This document shows positions 33,749 through 44,569 of a stretch of 64,000 bases of DNA, one piece after another. The stretch covers positions 668,608,508 through 668,672,507 of the forward strand of contig NC_090451.1 in assembly GCF_031143425.1 (NCBI RefSeq), given 5' to 3'. The DNA is from Pleurodeles waltl. Lineage: Eukaryota; Chordata; Amphibia; Caudata; Salamandridae. Both the position numbers and the translations under genes were made by a program. Within the stretch, counting starts at the first letter, position 1; every line of letters begins with the position of its first letter. The notes under the pieces are model-generated. The model had not been told where the DNA came from. It did no database searches and worked only from the letters and a program-made list of their open reading frames with translations.

Positions 33749-36700
33749 CTAACCTTTCCCAAGAGAGTCTTCATTTTCTAAGTGGAAGAACCTGGAAAGG
33801 CCATCTGCATTGGCATGGGCAGTCCCAGGTCTGTGTTCCACTATAAAGTCCATTCCCTGTAGGGAGATGGACCACCTCAACAGTTTAGGATTTTCACCTT
33901 TCATTTGCATCAGCCATTTGAGAGGTCTGTGGTCAGTTTGAACTAGGAAGTGAGTCCCAAAGAGGTATGGTCTCAGCTTCTTCAGGGACCAAACCACAGC
34001 AAAGGCCTCCCTCTCAATGGCACTCCAACGCTGCTCCCTGGGGAGTAACCTCCTGCTAATGAAAGCAACAGGCTGGTCAAGGCCATCATCATTTGTTTGG
34101 GACAAAACTGCCCCTATCCCATGTTCAGAGGCATCAGTCTGCACAATGAACTGCTTAGAATAATCTGGAGCTTTGAGAACTGGTGCTGAGCACATTGCCT
34201 GTTTCAGGGTGTCAAAGGCCTGTTGGCATTCCACAGTCCAGTTTACTTTCTTGGGCATTTTCTTGGAGGTGAGTTCAGTGAGGGCTGTCACAATGGATCC
34301 ATATCCCTTCACAAACCTCCTGTAGTACCCAGTCAAGCCAAGGAATGCCCTGACTTGAGTCTGGGTTTTTGGAGCTACCCAGTCCAGAATAGTCTGGATC
34401 TTGGGTTGGAGTGGCTGAACTTGGCCTCCACCTACAAGGTGTCCCAAGTAAACCACAGTTCCCTGCCCTATCTGGCATTTGGATGCCTTGATAGAGAGGC
34501 CTGCAGATTGCAGAGCCTTCAAAACCTTCCTCAGGTGGACCAGGTGATCCTGCCAGGTGGAGCTAAAGACAGCAATATCATCAAGATAAGCTGTGCTAAA
34601 GGACTCCAAGCCAGCAAGGACTTGATTCACCAACCTTTGGAAGGTGGCAGGGGCATTCTTTAAACCAAAGGGCATAACAGTAAACTGATAATGCCCATCA
34701 GGTGTGGAGAATGCTGTTTTCTCTTTTGCTCCAGGTGCCATTTTTATTTGCCAGTACCCTGCTGTCAAGTCAAAGGTACTTAGGAATTTGGCAGCACCTA
34801 ATTTGTCTATGAGCTCATCAGCTCTTGGAATTGGATGGGCATCTGTCTTGGTGACAGAATTGAGCCCTCTGTAGTCCACACAAAACCTCATCTCTTTCTT
34901 TCCATCTTTGGTGTGAGGTTTGGGGACTAAGACCACTGGGCTAGCCCAGGGGCTGTCAGAGCGCTCAATTACTCCCAATTCCAGCATCTTGTGGACTTCC
35001 ACCTTGATGCTTTCCTTAACATGGTCAGACTGTCTGAAGATTTTGTTCTTGACAGGCATGCTGTCTCCTGTGTCCACATCATGGGTACACAGGTGTGTCT
35101 GACCAGGGGTTAGGGAGAAAAGCTCAGGAAACTGTTGTAGGACTCTCCTACAATCAGCCTGCTGTTGGCCAGAGAGGGTGTCTGAGTAGATCACTCCATC
35201 TACTGTGCCATCTTTTGGGTCTGATGACAGAAGATCAGGGAGAGGTTCACTCTCTGCCTCCTGATCCTCATCTGTTACCATCAACAGATTGACATCAGCC
35301 CTGTCGTGGAAGAGCTTAAGGCGGTTTACATGGATCACCCTCTTGGGGCTCCTGCTTGTGCCCAGGTCCACCAGGTAGGTGACCTGACTCTTCCTCTCTA
35401 GCACTGGGTAAGGGCCACTCCATTTGTCCTGGAGTGCCCTGGGAGCCACAGGCTCCAGAACCCAGACTTTCTGCCCTGGTTGGAACTCAACCAGTGCAGC
35501 CTTTTGGTCATACCAAAACTTCTGGAGCTGTTGGCTGGCCTCAAGGTTTTTGGTTGCCTTTTCCATGTACTCTGCCATTCTAGAGCGAAGGCCAAGTACA
35601 TAGTCCACTATGTCTTGTTTTGGCTCATGGAGAGGTCTCTCCCAGCCTTCTTTAACAAGAGCAAGTGGTCCCCTTACAGGATGACCAAACAGAAGTTCAA
35701 AGAGTGAGAACCCTACTCCCTTCTGTGGTACCTCCCTGTAAGCGAAAAGCAGACATGGCAGGAGGACATCCCATCTCCTTTTGAGTTTTTCTGGGAGCCC
35801 CATGATCATGCCCTTTAATGTCTTGTTGAATCTCTCAACTAAGCCATTAGTTTGTGGATGGTAAGGTGTAGTGAATTTATAAGTCACTCCACACTCATTC
35901 CACATGTGCTTTAGGTATGCTGACATGAAGTTGGTACCTCTGTCAGACACCACCTCCTTAGGGAAACCCACTCTGGTAAAGATACCAATGAGGGCCTTGG
36001 CTACTGCAGGGGCAGTAGTCGACCTAAGGGGAATAGCTTCAGGGTACCTGGTAGCATGATCCACTACTACCAGGATATACATATTCCCTGAGGCTGTGGG
36101 AGGTTCCAGTGGACCAACTATGTCCACACCCACTCTTTCAAAGGGCACCCCCACCACTGGAAGTGGAATGAGGGGGGCCTTTGGATGCCCACCTGTCTTA
36201 CCACTGGCTTGACAGGTGGGGCAGGAGAGGCAAAACTCCTTAACCATGTTGGACATATTGGGCCAGTAGAAGTGGTTGACTAACCTCTCCCACGTCTTGG
36301 TTTGTCCCAAATGTCCAGCAAGGGGAATGTCATGGGCCAATGTTAGGATGAACTCTCTGAACAGCTGAGGCACTACCACTCTCCTAGTGGCACCAGGTTT
36401 GGGGTCTCTGGCCTCCGTGTACAGGAGCCCATCTTCCCAATAGACCCTATGTGTTCCATTTTTCTTGCCTTTGGACTCTTCAGCAGCTTGCTGCCTAAGG
36501 CCTTCAAGAGAGGGACAGGTTTCTTGTCCCTTACACAGCTCTTCCCTGGAGGGTCCCCCTGGGCCTAAGAGCTCAACCTGATAAGGTTCAAGCTCCAAAG
36601 GCTCAGTCCCCTCAGAGGGCAGAACTTCTTCCTGAGAAGAGAGGTTCCCTTTCTTTTGCTGTGTTGCAGTTGGCTTCCCAACTGACTTTCCTGTTCTCTT

Positions 36701-38527
36701 GGTAGGCTGGGCCATTTTTCCAGACTCCAGCTCTACTTTTTCACCCTGTGCCTTGCACTGTGCTCTTGTTTTCACACACACCAGTTCAGGGATACCCAGC
36801 ATTGCTGCATGGGTTTTTAGCTCTACCTCAGCCCATGCTGAGGACTCCAGGTCATTTCCAAGCAGACAGTCCACTGGGATATTTGAGGAGACCACCACCT
36901 GTTTCAGGCCATTGACCCCTCCCCATTCTAAAGTAACCATTGCCATGGGATGTACTTTTCTCTGATTGTCAGCGTTGGTGACTGTGTAAGTTTTTCCAGT
37001 CAGGTATTGGCCAGGGGAAACCAGTTTCTCTGTCACCATGGTGACACTGGCACCTGTATCCCTCAGGCCCTCTATTCTAGTCCCATTAATTAAGAGTTGC
37101 TGTCTGTATTTTTGCATGTTAGGCGGCCAGACAGCTAGTGTGGCTAAATCCACCCCACCCTCAGAAACTAGAGTAGCTTCAGTGTGGACCCTGATTTGCT
37201 CTGGGCACACTGTTGATCCCACTTGGAGACTAGCCATACCAGTGTTACCTGGATGGGAGTTTGGAGTGGAACCCTTCTTGGGACAGGCCTTGCCTCCAGT
37301 TTGGTGTCCATGCTGTTTACAGCTATGACACCAGGCCTTTTTGGGATCAAAGTTTTTACCCTTGTACCCATTGTTTTGTGAAGAGGCTCTGGGCCCACCC
37401 TCCTGTGCAGGTTTTTGGGGGCCTGTAGAAGACTCTTTACTATTTTTAGTTTTGGTTGTCTCATCACCCTTCCCCTGGGGAGTCTTTGTGACCCCTTTCT
37501 TTTGGTCACCCCCTGTTGAAGTCTTGGACACCCTTGTCTTGACCCAATGGTCCGCCTTCTTTCCCAATTCTTGGGGAGAAATTGGTCCTAGGTCTACCAG
37601 ATGCTGATGCAGTTTATCATTGAAACAATTACTTAACAGGTGTTCTTTCACAAATAAATTGTACAGCCCATCATAATTACTTACACCACTGCCTTGAATC
37701 CAACCATCTAGTGTTTTCACTGAGTAGTCAACAAAGTCAACCCAGGTCTGGCTCGAGGATTTTTGAGCCCCCCTGAACCTAATCCTGTACTCCTCAGTGG
37801 AGAATCCAAAGCCCTCAATCAGGGTACCCTTCATGAGGTCATAAGATTCTGCATCTTGTCCAGAGAGTGTGAGGAGTCTATCCCTACACTTTCCTGTGAA
37901 CATTTCCCAAAGGAGAGCACCCCAGTGAGATCTGTTCACTTTTCTGGTTACACAAGCCCTCTCAAAAGCTGTGAACCATTTGGTGATGTCATCACCATCT
38001 TCATATTTAGTTACAATCCCTTTAGGGATTTTCAACATGTCAGGAGAATCTCTGACCCTATTTATGTTGCTGCCACCATTGATGGGTCCTAGGCCCATCT
38101 CTTGTCTTTCCCTCTCTATGGCTAGGATCTGCCTTTCCAAAGCCAATCTTTTGGCCATCCTGGCTAACTGGATGTCCTCTTCACTGGGGTTATCCTCAGT
38201 GATTTCAGAGGTGTTGGTCTCTCCTGTGAGGGAACCAGCATCTCTGACTATTATTTTTGGAGTCAGGGTTTGAGGGACCCTGTTCTCCCTAGATAGGACT
38301 GGTAGGGGGGAATTGTCCTCCAAGTCACTATCCTCTTCCTCTGAGTTGCCACCCTCAGAGGGGTTGGCCTTTTCAAACTCTGCCAAAAGCTCCTGGAGCT
38401 GTATTTTGGTAGGTTTGGGGCCCATTGTTATTTTCTTTATTTTACAGAGTGACCTTAGCTCCCTCATCTTAAGATGGAGGTAAGGTGTGGTGTCGAGTTC
38501 CACCACAGTCACATCTGTGCTAGACAT
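33749..38527 (-). CDS. Gypsy Gag-Pol polyprotein (gag-PR-INT-RT-RNase H)
   Basis: 1,592 codons without interruption. Gag-like region at residues 1-390, with an E/R-rich helix near 120-145. Zinc knuckle of the form CX2CX4HX6C at 400-415. Aspartic protease with DTGA at 490-493 and LLGNDL near 555. Integrase zinc finger with H732, H739, C769 and C772. Integrase core with D802, D862 and E898 (D-D-35-E) and the PYHPQTNG motif. GPY module at 1038-1040. Reverse transcriptase with D1253 and YLDD at 1314-1317. RNase H with D1465, E1507, D1532 and D1575, ending near the ORF end. Gag and Pol share one frame, so no frameshift is used. The start follows a 263-nt leader after the primer-binding site. All catalytic residues I checked are present, so the protein looks functional. 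Confidence 0.96.
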   Translation of the reverse strand: MSSTDVTVVELDTTPYLHLKMRELRSLCKIKKITMGPKPTKIQLQELLAEFEKANPSEGGNSEEEDSDLEDNSPLPVLSRENRVPQTLTPKIIVRDAGSLTGETNTSEITEDNPSEEDIQLARMAKRLALERQILAIERERQEMGLGPINGGSNINRVRDSPDMLKIPKGIVTKYEDGDDITKWFTAFERACVTRKVNRSHWGALLWEMFTGKCRDRLLTLSGQDAESYDLMKGTLIEGFGFSTEEYRIRFRGAQKSSSQTWVDFVDYSVKTLDGWIQGSGVSNYDGLYNLFVKEHLLSNCFNDKLHQHLVDLGPISPQELGKKADHWVKTRVSKTSTGGDQKKGVTKTPQGKGDETTKTKNSKESSTGPQKPAQEGGPRASSQNNGYKGKNFDPKKAWCHSCKQHGHQTGGKACPKKGSTPNSHPGNTGMASLQVGSTVCPEQIRVHTEATLVSEGGVDLATLAVWPPNMQKYRQQLLINGTRIEGLRDTGASVTMVTEKLVSPGQYLTGKTYTVTNADNQRKVHPMAMVTLEWGGVNGLKQVVVSSNIPVDCLLGNDLESSAWAEVELKTHAAMLGIPELVCVKTRAQCKAQGEKVELESGKMAQPTKRTGKSVGKPTATQQKKGNLSSQEEVLPSEGTEPLELEPYQVELLGPGGPSREELCKGQETCPSLEGLRQQAAEESKGKKNGTHRVYWEDGLLYTEARDPKPGATRRVVVPQLFREFILTLAHDIPLAGHLGQTKTWERLVNHFYWPNMSNMVKEFCLSCPTCQASGKTGGHPKAPLIPLPVVGVPFERVGVDIVGPLEPPTASGNMYILVVVDHATRYPEAIPLRSTTAPAVAKALIGIFTRVGFPKEVVSDRGTNFMSAYLKHMWNECGVTYKFTTPYHPQTNGLVERFNKTLKGMIMGLPEKLKRRWDVLLPCLLFAYREVPQKGVGFSLFELLFGHPVRGPLALVKEGWERPLHEPKQDIVDYVLGLRSRMAEYMEKATKNLEASQQLQKFWYDQKAALVEFQPGQKVWVLEPVAPRALQDKWSGPYPVLERKSQVTYLVDLGTSRSPKRVIHVNRLKLFHDRADVNLLMVTDEDQEAESEPLPDLLSSDPKDGTVDGVIYSDTLSGQQQADCRRVLQQFPELFSLTPGQTHLCTHDVDTGDSMPVKNKIFRQSDHVKESIKVEVHKMLELGVIERSDSPWASPVVLVPKPHTKDGKKEMRFCVDYRGLNSVTKTDAHPIPRADELIDKLGAAKFLSTFDLTAGYWQIKMAPGAKEKTAFSTPDGHYQFTVMPFGLKNAPATFQRLVNQVLAGLESFSTAYLDDIAVFSSTWQDHLVHLRKVLKALQSAGLSIKASKCQIGQGTVVYLGHLVGGGQVQPLQPKIQTILDWVAPKTQTQVRAFLGLTGYYRRFVKGYGSIVTALTELTSKKMPKKVNWTVECQQAFDTLKQAMCSAPVLKAPDYSKQFIVQTDASEHGIGAVLSQTNDDGLDQPVAFISRRLLPREQRWSAIEREAFAVVWSLKKLRPYLFGTHFLVQTDHRPLKWLMQMKGENPKLLRWSISLQGMDFIVEHRPGTAHANADGLSRFFHLENEDSLGKG

Positions 38528-38772
38528 TTTGCTTCTAAAAGTTGGAATACTTTTTAAGAATCTACAACTGGTTCTAGAATCTAATTCAAACTTTTACAAA
38601 CTTTTAAACTCTAAAAGAAATGCTAAACAGGATCTAACACAAGGCCCTAGCAGGTCTTTTAAGAATTTAGAAAACTTTTCAAATTGCAAAAATCAATTTC
38701 TAATGACAATTTTGGAATTTGTCGTGTGATCAGGTATTGGCTGAGTAGTCCAGCAAATGCAAAGTCTTGTAC

Positions 38773-38790
38773 CCCACCGCTGATCCACCA
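38773..38790 (-). other. Candidate primer-binding site
   Basis: On the minus strand, one base after the 5' LTR end (CTTCCTACA), the sequence TGGTGGATCAGCGGTGGG begins with the TGG expected to pair with the CCA end of a tRNA. I could not assign the tRNA from memory. Confidence 0.6.
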
Positions 38791-38791
38791 A

Positions 38792-41477
38792 TGTAGGAAG
38801 TTGGCTCTGTATGTGCTATTTCAAAGTAAGGAATAGCATGCACAGAGTCCAAGGGTTCCCCTTAGAGGTAAAATAGTGGTAAAAATAGATAATACTAATG
38901 CTCTATTTTGTGGTAGTGTGGTCGAGCAGTAGGCTTATCCAAGGAGTAGTGTTAAGCATTTGTTGTACATACACATAGACAATAAATGAGGTACACACAC
39001 TCAGAGACAAATCCAGCCAATAGGTTTTTATATAGAAAAATATCTTTTCTTAGTTTATTTTAAGAACCACAGGTTCAAATTCTACATGTAATATCTCATT
39101 CGAAAGGTATTGCAGGTAAGTACTTTAGGAACTTCAAATCATCAAAATTGCATGTATACTTTTCAAGTTATTCACAAATAGCTGTTTTAAAAGTGGACAC
39201 TTAGTGCAATTTTCACAGTTCCTAGGGGAGGTAAGTATTTGTTAGGTTAACCAGGTAAGTAAGACACTTACAGGGCTTAGTTCTTGGTCCAAGGTAGCCC
39301 ACCGTTGGGGGTTCAGGGCAACCCCAAAGTCACCACACCAGCAGCTCAGGGCCGGTCAGGTGCAGAGTTCAAAGTGGTGCCCAAAACACATAGGCTAGAA
39401 TGGAGAGAAGGGGGTGCCCCGGTTCCGGTCTGCTTGCAGGTAAGTACCCGCGTCTTCGGAGGGCAGACCAGAGGGGTTTTGTAGGGCACCGGGGGGGACA
39501 CAAGCCCACACAGAAATCTCACCCTCAGCAGCACGGGGGCGGCCGGGTGCAGTGTAGAAACAAGCGTCGGGTTCGCAATGTTAGTCTATGAGAGATCTCG
39601 GGATCTCTTCAGCGCTGCAGGCAGGCAAGGGGGGGATTCCTCGGGGAAACCTCCACTTGGGCAAGGGAGAGGGACTCCTGGGGGTCACTTCTCCAGTGAA
39701 AGTCCGGTCCTTCAGGTCCTGGGGGCTGCGGGTGCAGGGTCTCTCCCAGGCGTCGGGACTTTAGGTTCAAAGAGTCGCGGTCAGGGGAAGCCTCGGGTTT
39801 CCCTCTGCAGGCGGCGCTGTGGGGGCTCAGGGGGGACAGGTTTTGGTACTCACAGTATCAGAGTAGTCCTGGGGTCCCTCCTGAGGTGTTGGATCGCCAC
39901 CAGCCGAGTCGGGGTCGCCGGGTGCAGTGTTGCAAGTCTCACGCTTCTTGCGGGGAGCTTGCAGGGTTCTTTAAAGCTGCTGGAAACAAAGTTGCAGCTT
40001 TTCTTGGAGCAGGTCCGCTGTCCTCGGGAGTTTCTTGTCTTTTCGAAGCAGGGGCAGTCCTCAGAGGATGTCGAGGTCGCTGGTCCCTTTGGAAGGCGTC
40101 GCTGGAGCAGGATCTTTGGAAGGCAGGAGACAGGCTGGTGAGTTTCTGGAGCCAAGGCAGTTGTCGTCTTCTGGTCTTCCGCTGCAGGGGTTTTCAGCTA
40201 GGCAGTCCTTCTTCTTGTAGTTTCAGGAATCTAATCTTCTAGGGTTCAGGGTAGCCCTTAAATACTAAATTTAAGGGCGTGTTTAGGTCTGGGGGGTTAG
40301 TAGCCAATGGCTACTAGCCCTGAGGGTGGGTACACCCTCTTTGTGCCTCCTCCCAAGGGGAGGGGGTCACAATCCTAACCCTATTGGGGGAATCCTCCAT
40401 CTGCAAGATGGAGGATTTCTAAAAGTCAGAGTCACCTCAGCTCAGGACACCTTAGGGGCTGTCCTGACTGGCCAGTGACTCCTCCTTGTTTTTCTCATTA
40501 TTTTCTCCGGCCTTGCCGCCAAAAGTGGGGCCTGGCCGGAGGGGGCGGGCAACTCCACTAGCTGGAGTGTCCTGCTGGGTTGGCACAAAGGAGGTGAGCC
40601 TTTGAGGCTCACCGCCAGGTGTGACAATTCCTGCCTGGGGGAGGTGTTAGCATCTCCCCCCAGTGCAGGCTTTGTTACTGGCCTCAGAGTGACAAAGGCA
40701 CTCTCCCCATGGGGCCAGCAACATGTCTCGGTTTGTGGCAGGCTGCTAAAACTAGTCAGCCTACACAGATAGTCGGTTAAGTTTCAGGGGGCACCTCTAA
40801 GGTGCCCTCTGGGGTGTATTTTACAATAAAATGTACACTGGCATCAGTGTGCATTTATTGTGCTGAGAAGTTTGATACCAAACTTCCCAGTTTTCAGTGT
40901 AGCCATTATGGGGCTGTGGAGTTCGTGTTTGACAAACTCCCAGACCATATACTCTTATGGCTACCCTGCACTTACAATGTCTAAGGTTTTGTTTAGACAC
41001 TGTAGGGGTACCATGCTCATGCACTGGTACCCTCACCTATGGTATAGTGCACCCTGCCTTAGGGCTGTAAGGCCTGCTAGAGGGGTGTCTTACCTATACT
41101 GCATAGGCAGTGAGAGGCTGGCATGGCACCCTGAGGGGAGTGCCATGTCGACTTACTCGTTTTGTCCTCACTAGCACACACAAGCTGGCAAGCAGTGTGT
41201 CTGTGCTGAGTGAGAGGCCTCCAGGGTGGCATAAGACATGCTGCAGCCCTTAGAGACCTTCCTTGGCATCAGGGCCCTTGGTACTAGAAGTACCAGTTAC
41301 AAGGGACTTATCTGGATGCCAGGGTCTGCCAATTGTGGATACAAAAGTACAGGTTAGGGAAAGAACACTGGTGCTGGGGCCTGGTTAGCAGGCCTCAGCA
41401 CACTTTCAATTGTAAACATAGCATCAGTAAAGGCAAAAAGTCAGGGGGCAACCATGCCAAGGAGGCATTTCCTTACA
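38792..41477 (-). repeat. 5' LTR of gypsy element
   Basis: 2,686 bp, offset 7,759 bp from the other LTR. By-eye comparison finds only C/T at 32377/40136 and A/G at 33706/41465. This LTR would drive transcription toward lower coordinates, antisense to ARNT. Confidence 0.95.
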
Positions 41478-41482
41478 CTACT
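41478..41482. repeat. Target-site duplication CTACT (right)
   Basis: Exact copy of 31028-31032 just outside the 5' LTR. Confidence 0.9.
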
Positions 41483-42385
41483 ATGCTTTTTTTTCCAACT
41501 CCTTTATTCACTTGGAGCTTAGTTTGTTGTTTTTGTAAGGCATATTTTCTTTATAACTCAATTTTAGTTTTGAGAAGAGTGAATGATAAGTTTTTGATTG
41601 TCGCTGATTTGGGGGATAATTCGGGATGAGAGATTGTACCCTTCCACAGCCTAAGGAAAACTGGTCTTGGGGGTTTTCAACCGTTAAATGTACTCTGTTA
41701 AAAAGAGGAGGGTTTATGGCAGTTAACATTTTCTGCAGTTCTTGAGGGCCTGTCTCATTGTCGTATGGGTTTTCCTTAGTCTGGCTCGTCACTGAGATGG
41801 CATTGCTTCAATGTTGACGTAGACCTCCGGGGTCCTTACAAGTAGCTCTGAGGATTTTTCTCCAAATACTTTCAACTTGTACCAGTTGTCGATTATTGAG
41901 ATCTTCATTTGTTTGTAGCAAAAATTATCTATGTGGCTTGGAAAAGCAATTTTGTCTTAAGCGTTGAAAACCTGTAAGTATACTGAAAGGGCTCAAAGTT
42001 TTATTGTTTTAATATAATCCTTGCTCTGTAAACATGAAGTCATCCAAGGTAAACACCCCATGAGTAAGACTGACTGCTGCTTCCTGTTGATATGATTTTT
42101 TAAAAAGTGAACAAGCCTGGCTACAGCTCCCAGTGTACATGCAGTTATCGAAAGAGAACGCCTGCTGGGAGTACACCTAGTAACGGCTCTCTTGTCCCAG
42201 GATATAAGGTAAACAGAAGCGGTCGTGGTACATATTTTCACATCAAGCGGAGTCTTTTTGTACCATACTCATTTGGGAAAACACTCCATGTTCTCTTTCT
42301 CTGTAGAAGTCCTTGCATTATTCCATATAGATGGTTGTTGTGCGTGCTGTTTCAAAGGAACAAGGATAACCAGTGATTTACATTG
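41483..42385. other. Last ARNT intron, unannotated stretch
   Basis: Between the gypsy element and the diverged repeats. A 94-codon minus-strand open frame (41508-41792) has no recognisable domain. I see nothing else. Confidence 0.5.
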
Positions 42386-42389
42386 GACG

Positions 42390-43080
42390 CCATGTGCATC
42401 AAGGCAAAAGATGGCATCACCCATGCAGACTGCTTACGTCTGTAGGCTGCCTGCACTGTTTTTCAGCCCGCCTCCCTTAAATGTGTCCTTCCAGTTATTT
42501 GGATAGAGGTTGCCATCCGCTTCCATTTGTTCATACCATTCGTGTCCCAAGTCCATGGCTTCACAAGATGGCAGATCCACCTCAGGCTGCTTATGTCCAG
42601 GATGGCCATAGATAGTTGCATTTCCCCATTGCTTAGGCACCCCTCCCTGGAATGTGTTACCTTTGTTGAGGTGAAACACACTACCCCTCTTACTGTGATG
42701 TACGCAGTTATCTAGAACCAGTGGCCTTCTTTTGGGATTCATCAGAGTACAATCCACTTCCACCCCTGACTGGTGTGAACTTGGCCACTGCTCTGCCTTT
42801 TGTAACAAAAGGATGAAGAAAATACACTCCGTCTTCAGATTGATCTGAATGCTCTGATTTTTAAATGCAATACTTTTTTCACATCTGCTCACCCAAAGCA
42901 GGGCAAGTGGGTCCGGGAGGTTTCCACCCTCTTCCTTTTGTTCATACTATTGCCGCACCATGTGTATTGGTTCACAAGATTGCATCTCCCCTCCGGGTTA
43001 TTTATGACCACTGTAATTTCCAGGATGGACATTACTGCTTGCATTTTCCTGTTCAAATCCCCTCACTGAAATGTTAGGTG
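42390..43080 (+). repeat. Diverged direct repeats
   Basis: At least two, perhaps three, diverged copies of one unit. The segment ttccatttgttcatacca...ggcttcacaagatggca...caggatggcc (42518-42660) is matched by ttccttttgttcatacta...ggttcacaagattgca...caggatggac (42929-43080). An earlier fragment, catcaaggcaaaagatggcatcacc...gcagactgcttacgtct (42396-42480), resembles the middle of the unit. Spacing between the clear copies is about 410 bp. Confidence 0.55.
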
Positions 43081-43489
43081 CTGAAGGGGAGTTTGCCATT
43101 ACCTTTACTTTGTTCAAAATAGGTATCTCTATGCTCTTATGAAACCCACTTTCCGCCCCTTCCTTTTGCTAACTATTAACTAACTAGTGCCAGTGACCTT
43201 CTAACGGGCTCTTTGATGAGGGCAGCTCCCTTTCATTCTGACCGGTCTCAACTCAGACACTTGTCTGGACACCCATAGGAAACCAAAGTGCAATAAATAT
43301 CACATTTTGCTGTGTGAATCTTTTCTGGATACACATGCTGTGCATTATTCCACCATTTAGGGTTGGTCCTGAAATGTCCCTACTTTTCTCTTACCCCTTA
43401 ACACCCTCTTTGGGAGCTGACCTGTAGGTAGATAGTGTCCACTTAAGATAGATGTGCCCATAATGGTCCATTGTGTTGTCGCCATCTTT

Positions 43490-44560
43490 AGATTCTTTTT
43501 TCCACCGTTAGGTTTCGAAGCAAGGTTCACACCCGTGGATCAGAGATCGTCCGAGTCAAAGGAAAAGACTCAAAAAGATGAGAAAGCAATGAAAGTCGAA
43601 GATGACAAAACGCTGGGGGGGAAACAGGGATACACTTCGGAGATGAGGTCTGAGAATGTATTTTTCAGGAGTGTAGATAACACAAAGGTATGGAAATTAC
43701 CACTATTAGATTACACAGACACATGGTTTGCAGAATGTGCCTGCTGTATTACCATAAGCCTGAGTATGGTATAAGGCATTCCTCCCCAGAACACTAAAGG
43801 TCCGATGAAGCGGTGGAGGGCATTCTACACCATGATGCAGTCCAAACAAAGGACTTTATAGCAACAAGAAGAACCTTGTGGAAACTGTGTTGGCCAAGGA
43901 AGATCAGCAGCCCAATGCCGAGCAAACAGTTTGTTGACCTAGGAAGGGAATAGATGTCAAGCAGTTGAGCTGAAGGTTTCAGACTCAAAGACCACAAAAA
44001 AATCTAAGTCAGTTGAAGTAAAGACTAAATCAAAGAGGCATCAGGGGTCGAAAGCACAAAACACTGAAGTGGACAAATCTTCATGCACCATTCTGGTGTT
44101 ATTGATTTCAGTGAAGATCCTATGGTACAGAAAGATCTTTTGACACCAAAAAGCCTGCTCCGATGCTCAATGCCAAAACAGTTGTTCCACTTCAAAAGGA
44201 AAAAAAAAAGTTAACTTGAAAACAAAATGGTGTTCTCTTACACAAGAAGAAGAACTTTGACAAATCTCCCAAGGGGTTCCAAATCTCGACCAAGGTAGAT
44301 GAGATTAAGACAGAAGAAGAGGGTCAGGCTGAGCTAGTAACCTTAGTATCTTCAGAACAATAGGAGAAAGAGCAGGGGAGTTTTATGAGGAAAATGAATA
44401 GTATGAGCATCCCATCCGAAGCACCTGTCGGCGTCTTGCTTTGATTCAGCCCTGAGAGGGCAACATCTCTGCCCTAAGCAGTTGGAGAGAAAATGGCAGA
44501 AGGCTTGAGGATTTAGAAATTTAAATCATCACTTAAGGACTACCACAAACGGATCAAATG
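43490..44560 (+). pseudogene. Lys/Glu-rich coding-like remnant, possibly gag-like
   Basis: Degenerate reading pieces rich in K, E, S and Q (for example SSESKEKTQKDEKAMKVEDD, then KTKSKRHQGSKAQNTEVDK), in shifting frames with stops. I do not recognise the family. Similar composition resumes beyond the LINE/DIRS nest: after 52890 one frame reads DTSKERLDYYPFRLSLLDD and another gives KKLLHRTRRPPKVKEKIFER. The two halves may be one old retroelement gag interrupted by the L2-like LINE. This is inference. Confidence 0.35.
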
Positions 44561-44569
44561 ATCAAAAAA

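Larger units (their letters stand above)
31033..41477 (-). mobile_element. Full-length Gmr1-like Ty3/gypsy retrotransposon, antisense to ARNT
   Basis: 10,445-bp LTR retrotransposon in the last ARNT intron. It has two 2,686-bp LTRs that I find to differ at only two positions (32377/40136 and 33706/41465), a perfect CTACT duplication, a polypurine tract next to the 3' LTR, a primer-binding-site candidate next to the 5' LTR, and one uninterrupted ORF of 1,592 codons. The integrase domain precedes reverse transcriptase, the order known for the Gmr1 group of deuterostome Ty3/gypsy elements and opposite to most gypsy elements. LTR identity and an intact ORF indicate a very recent insertion that may still be competent. 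Confidence 0.95.
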
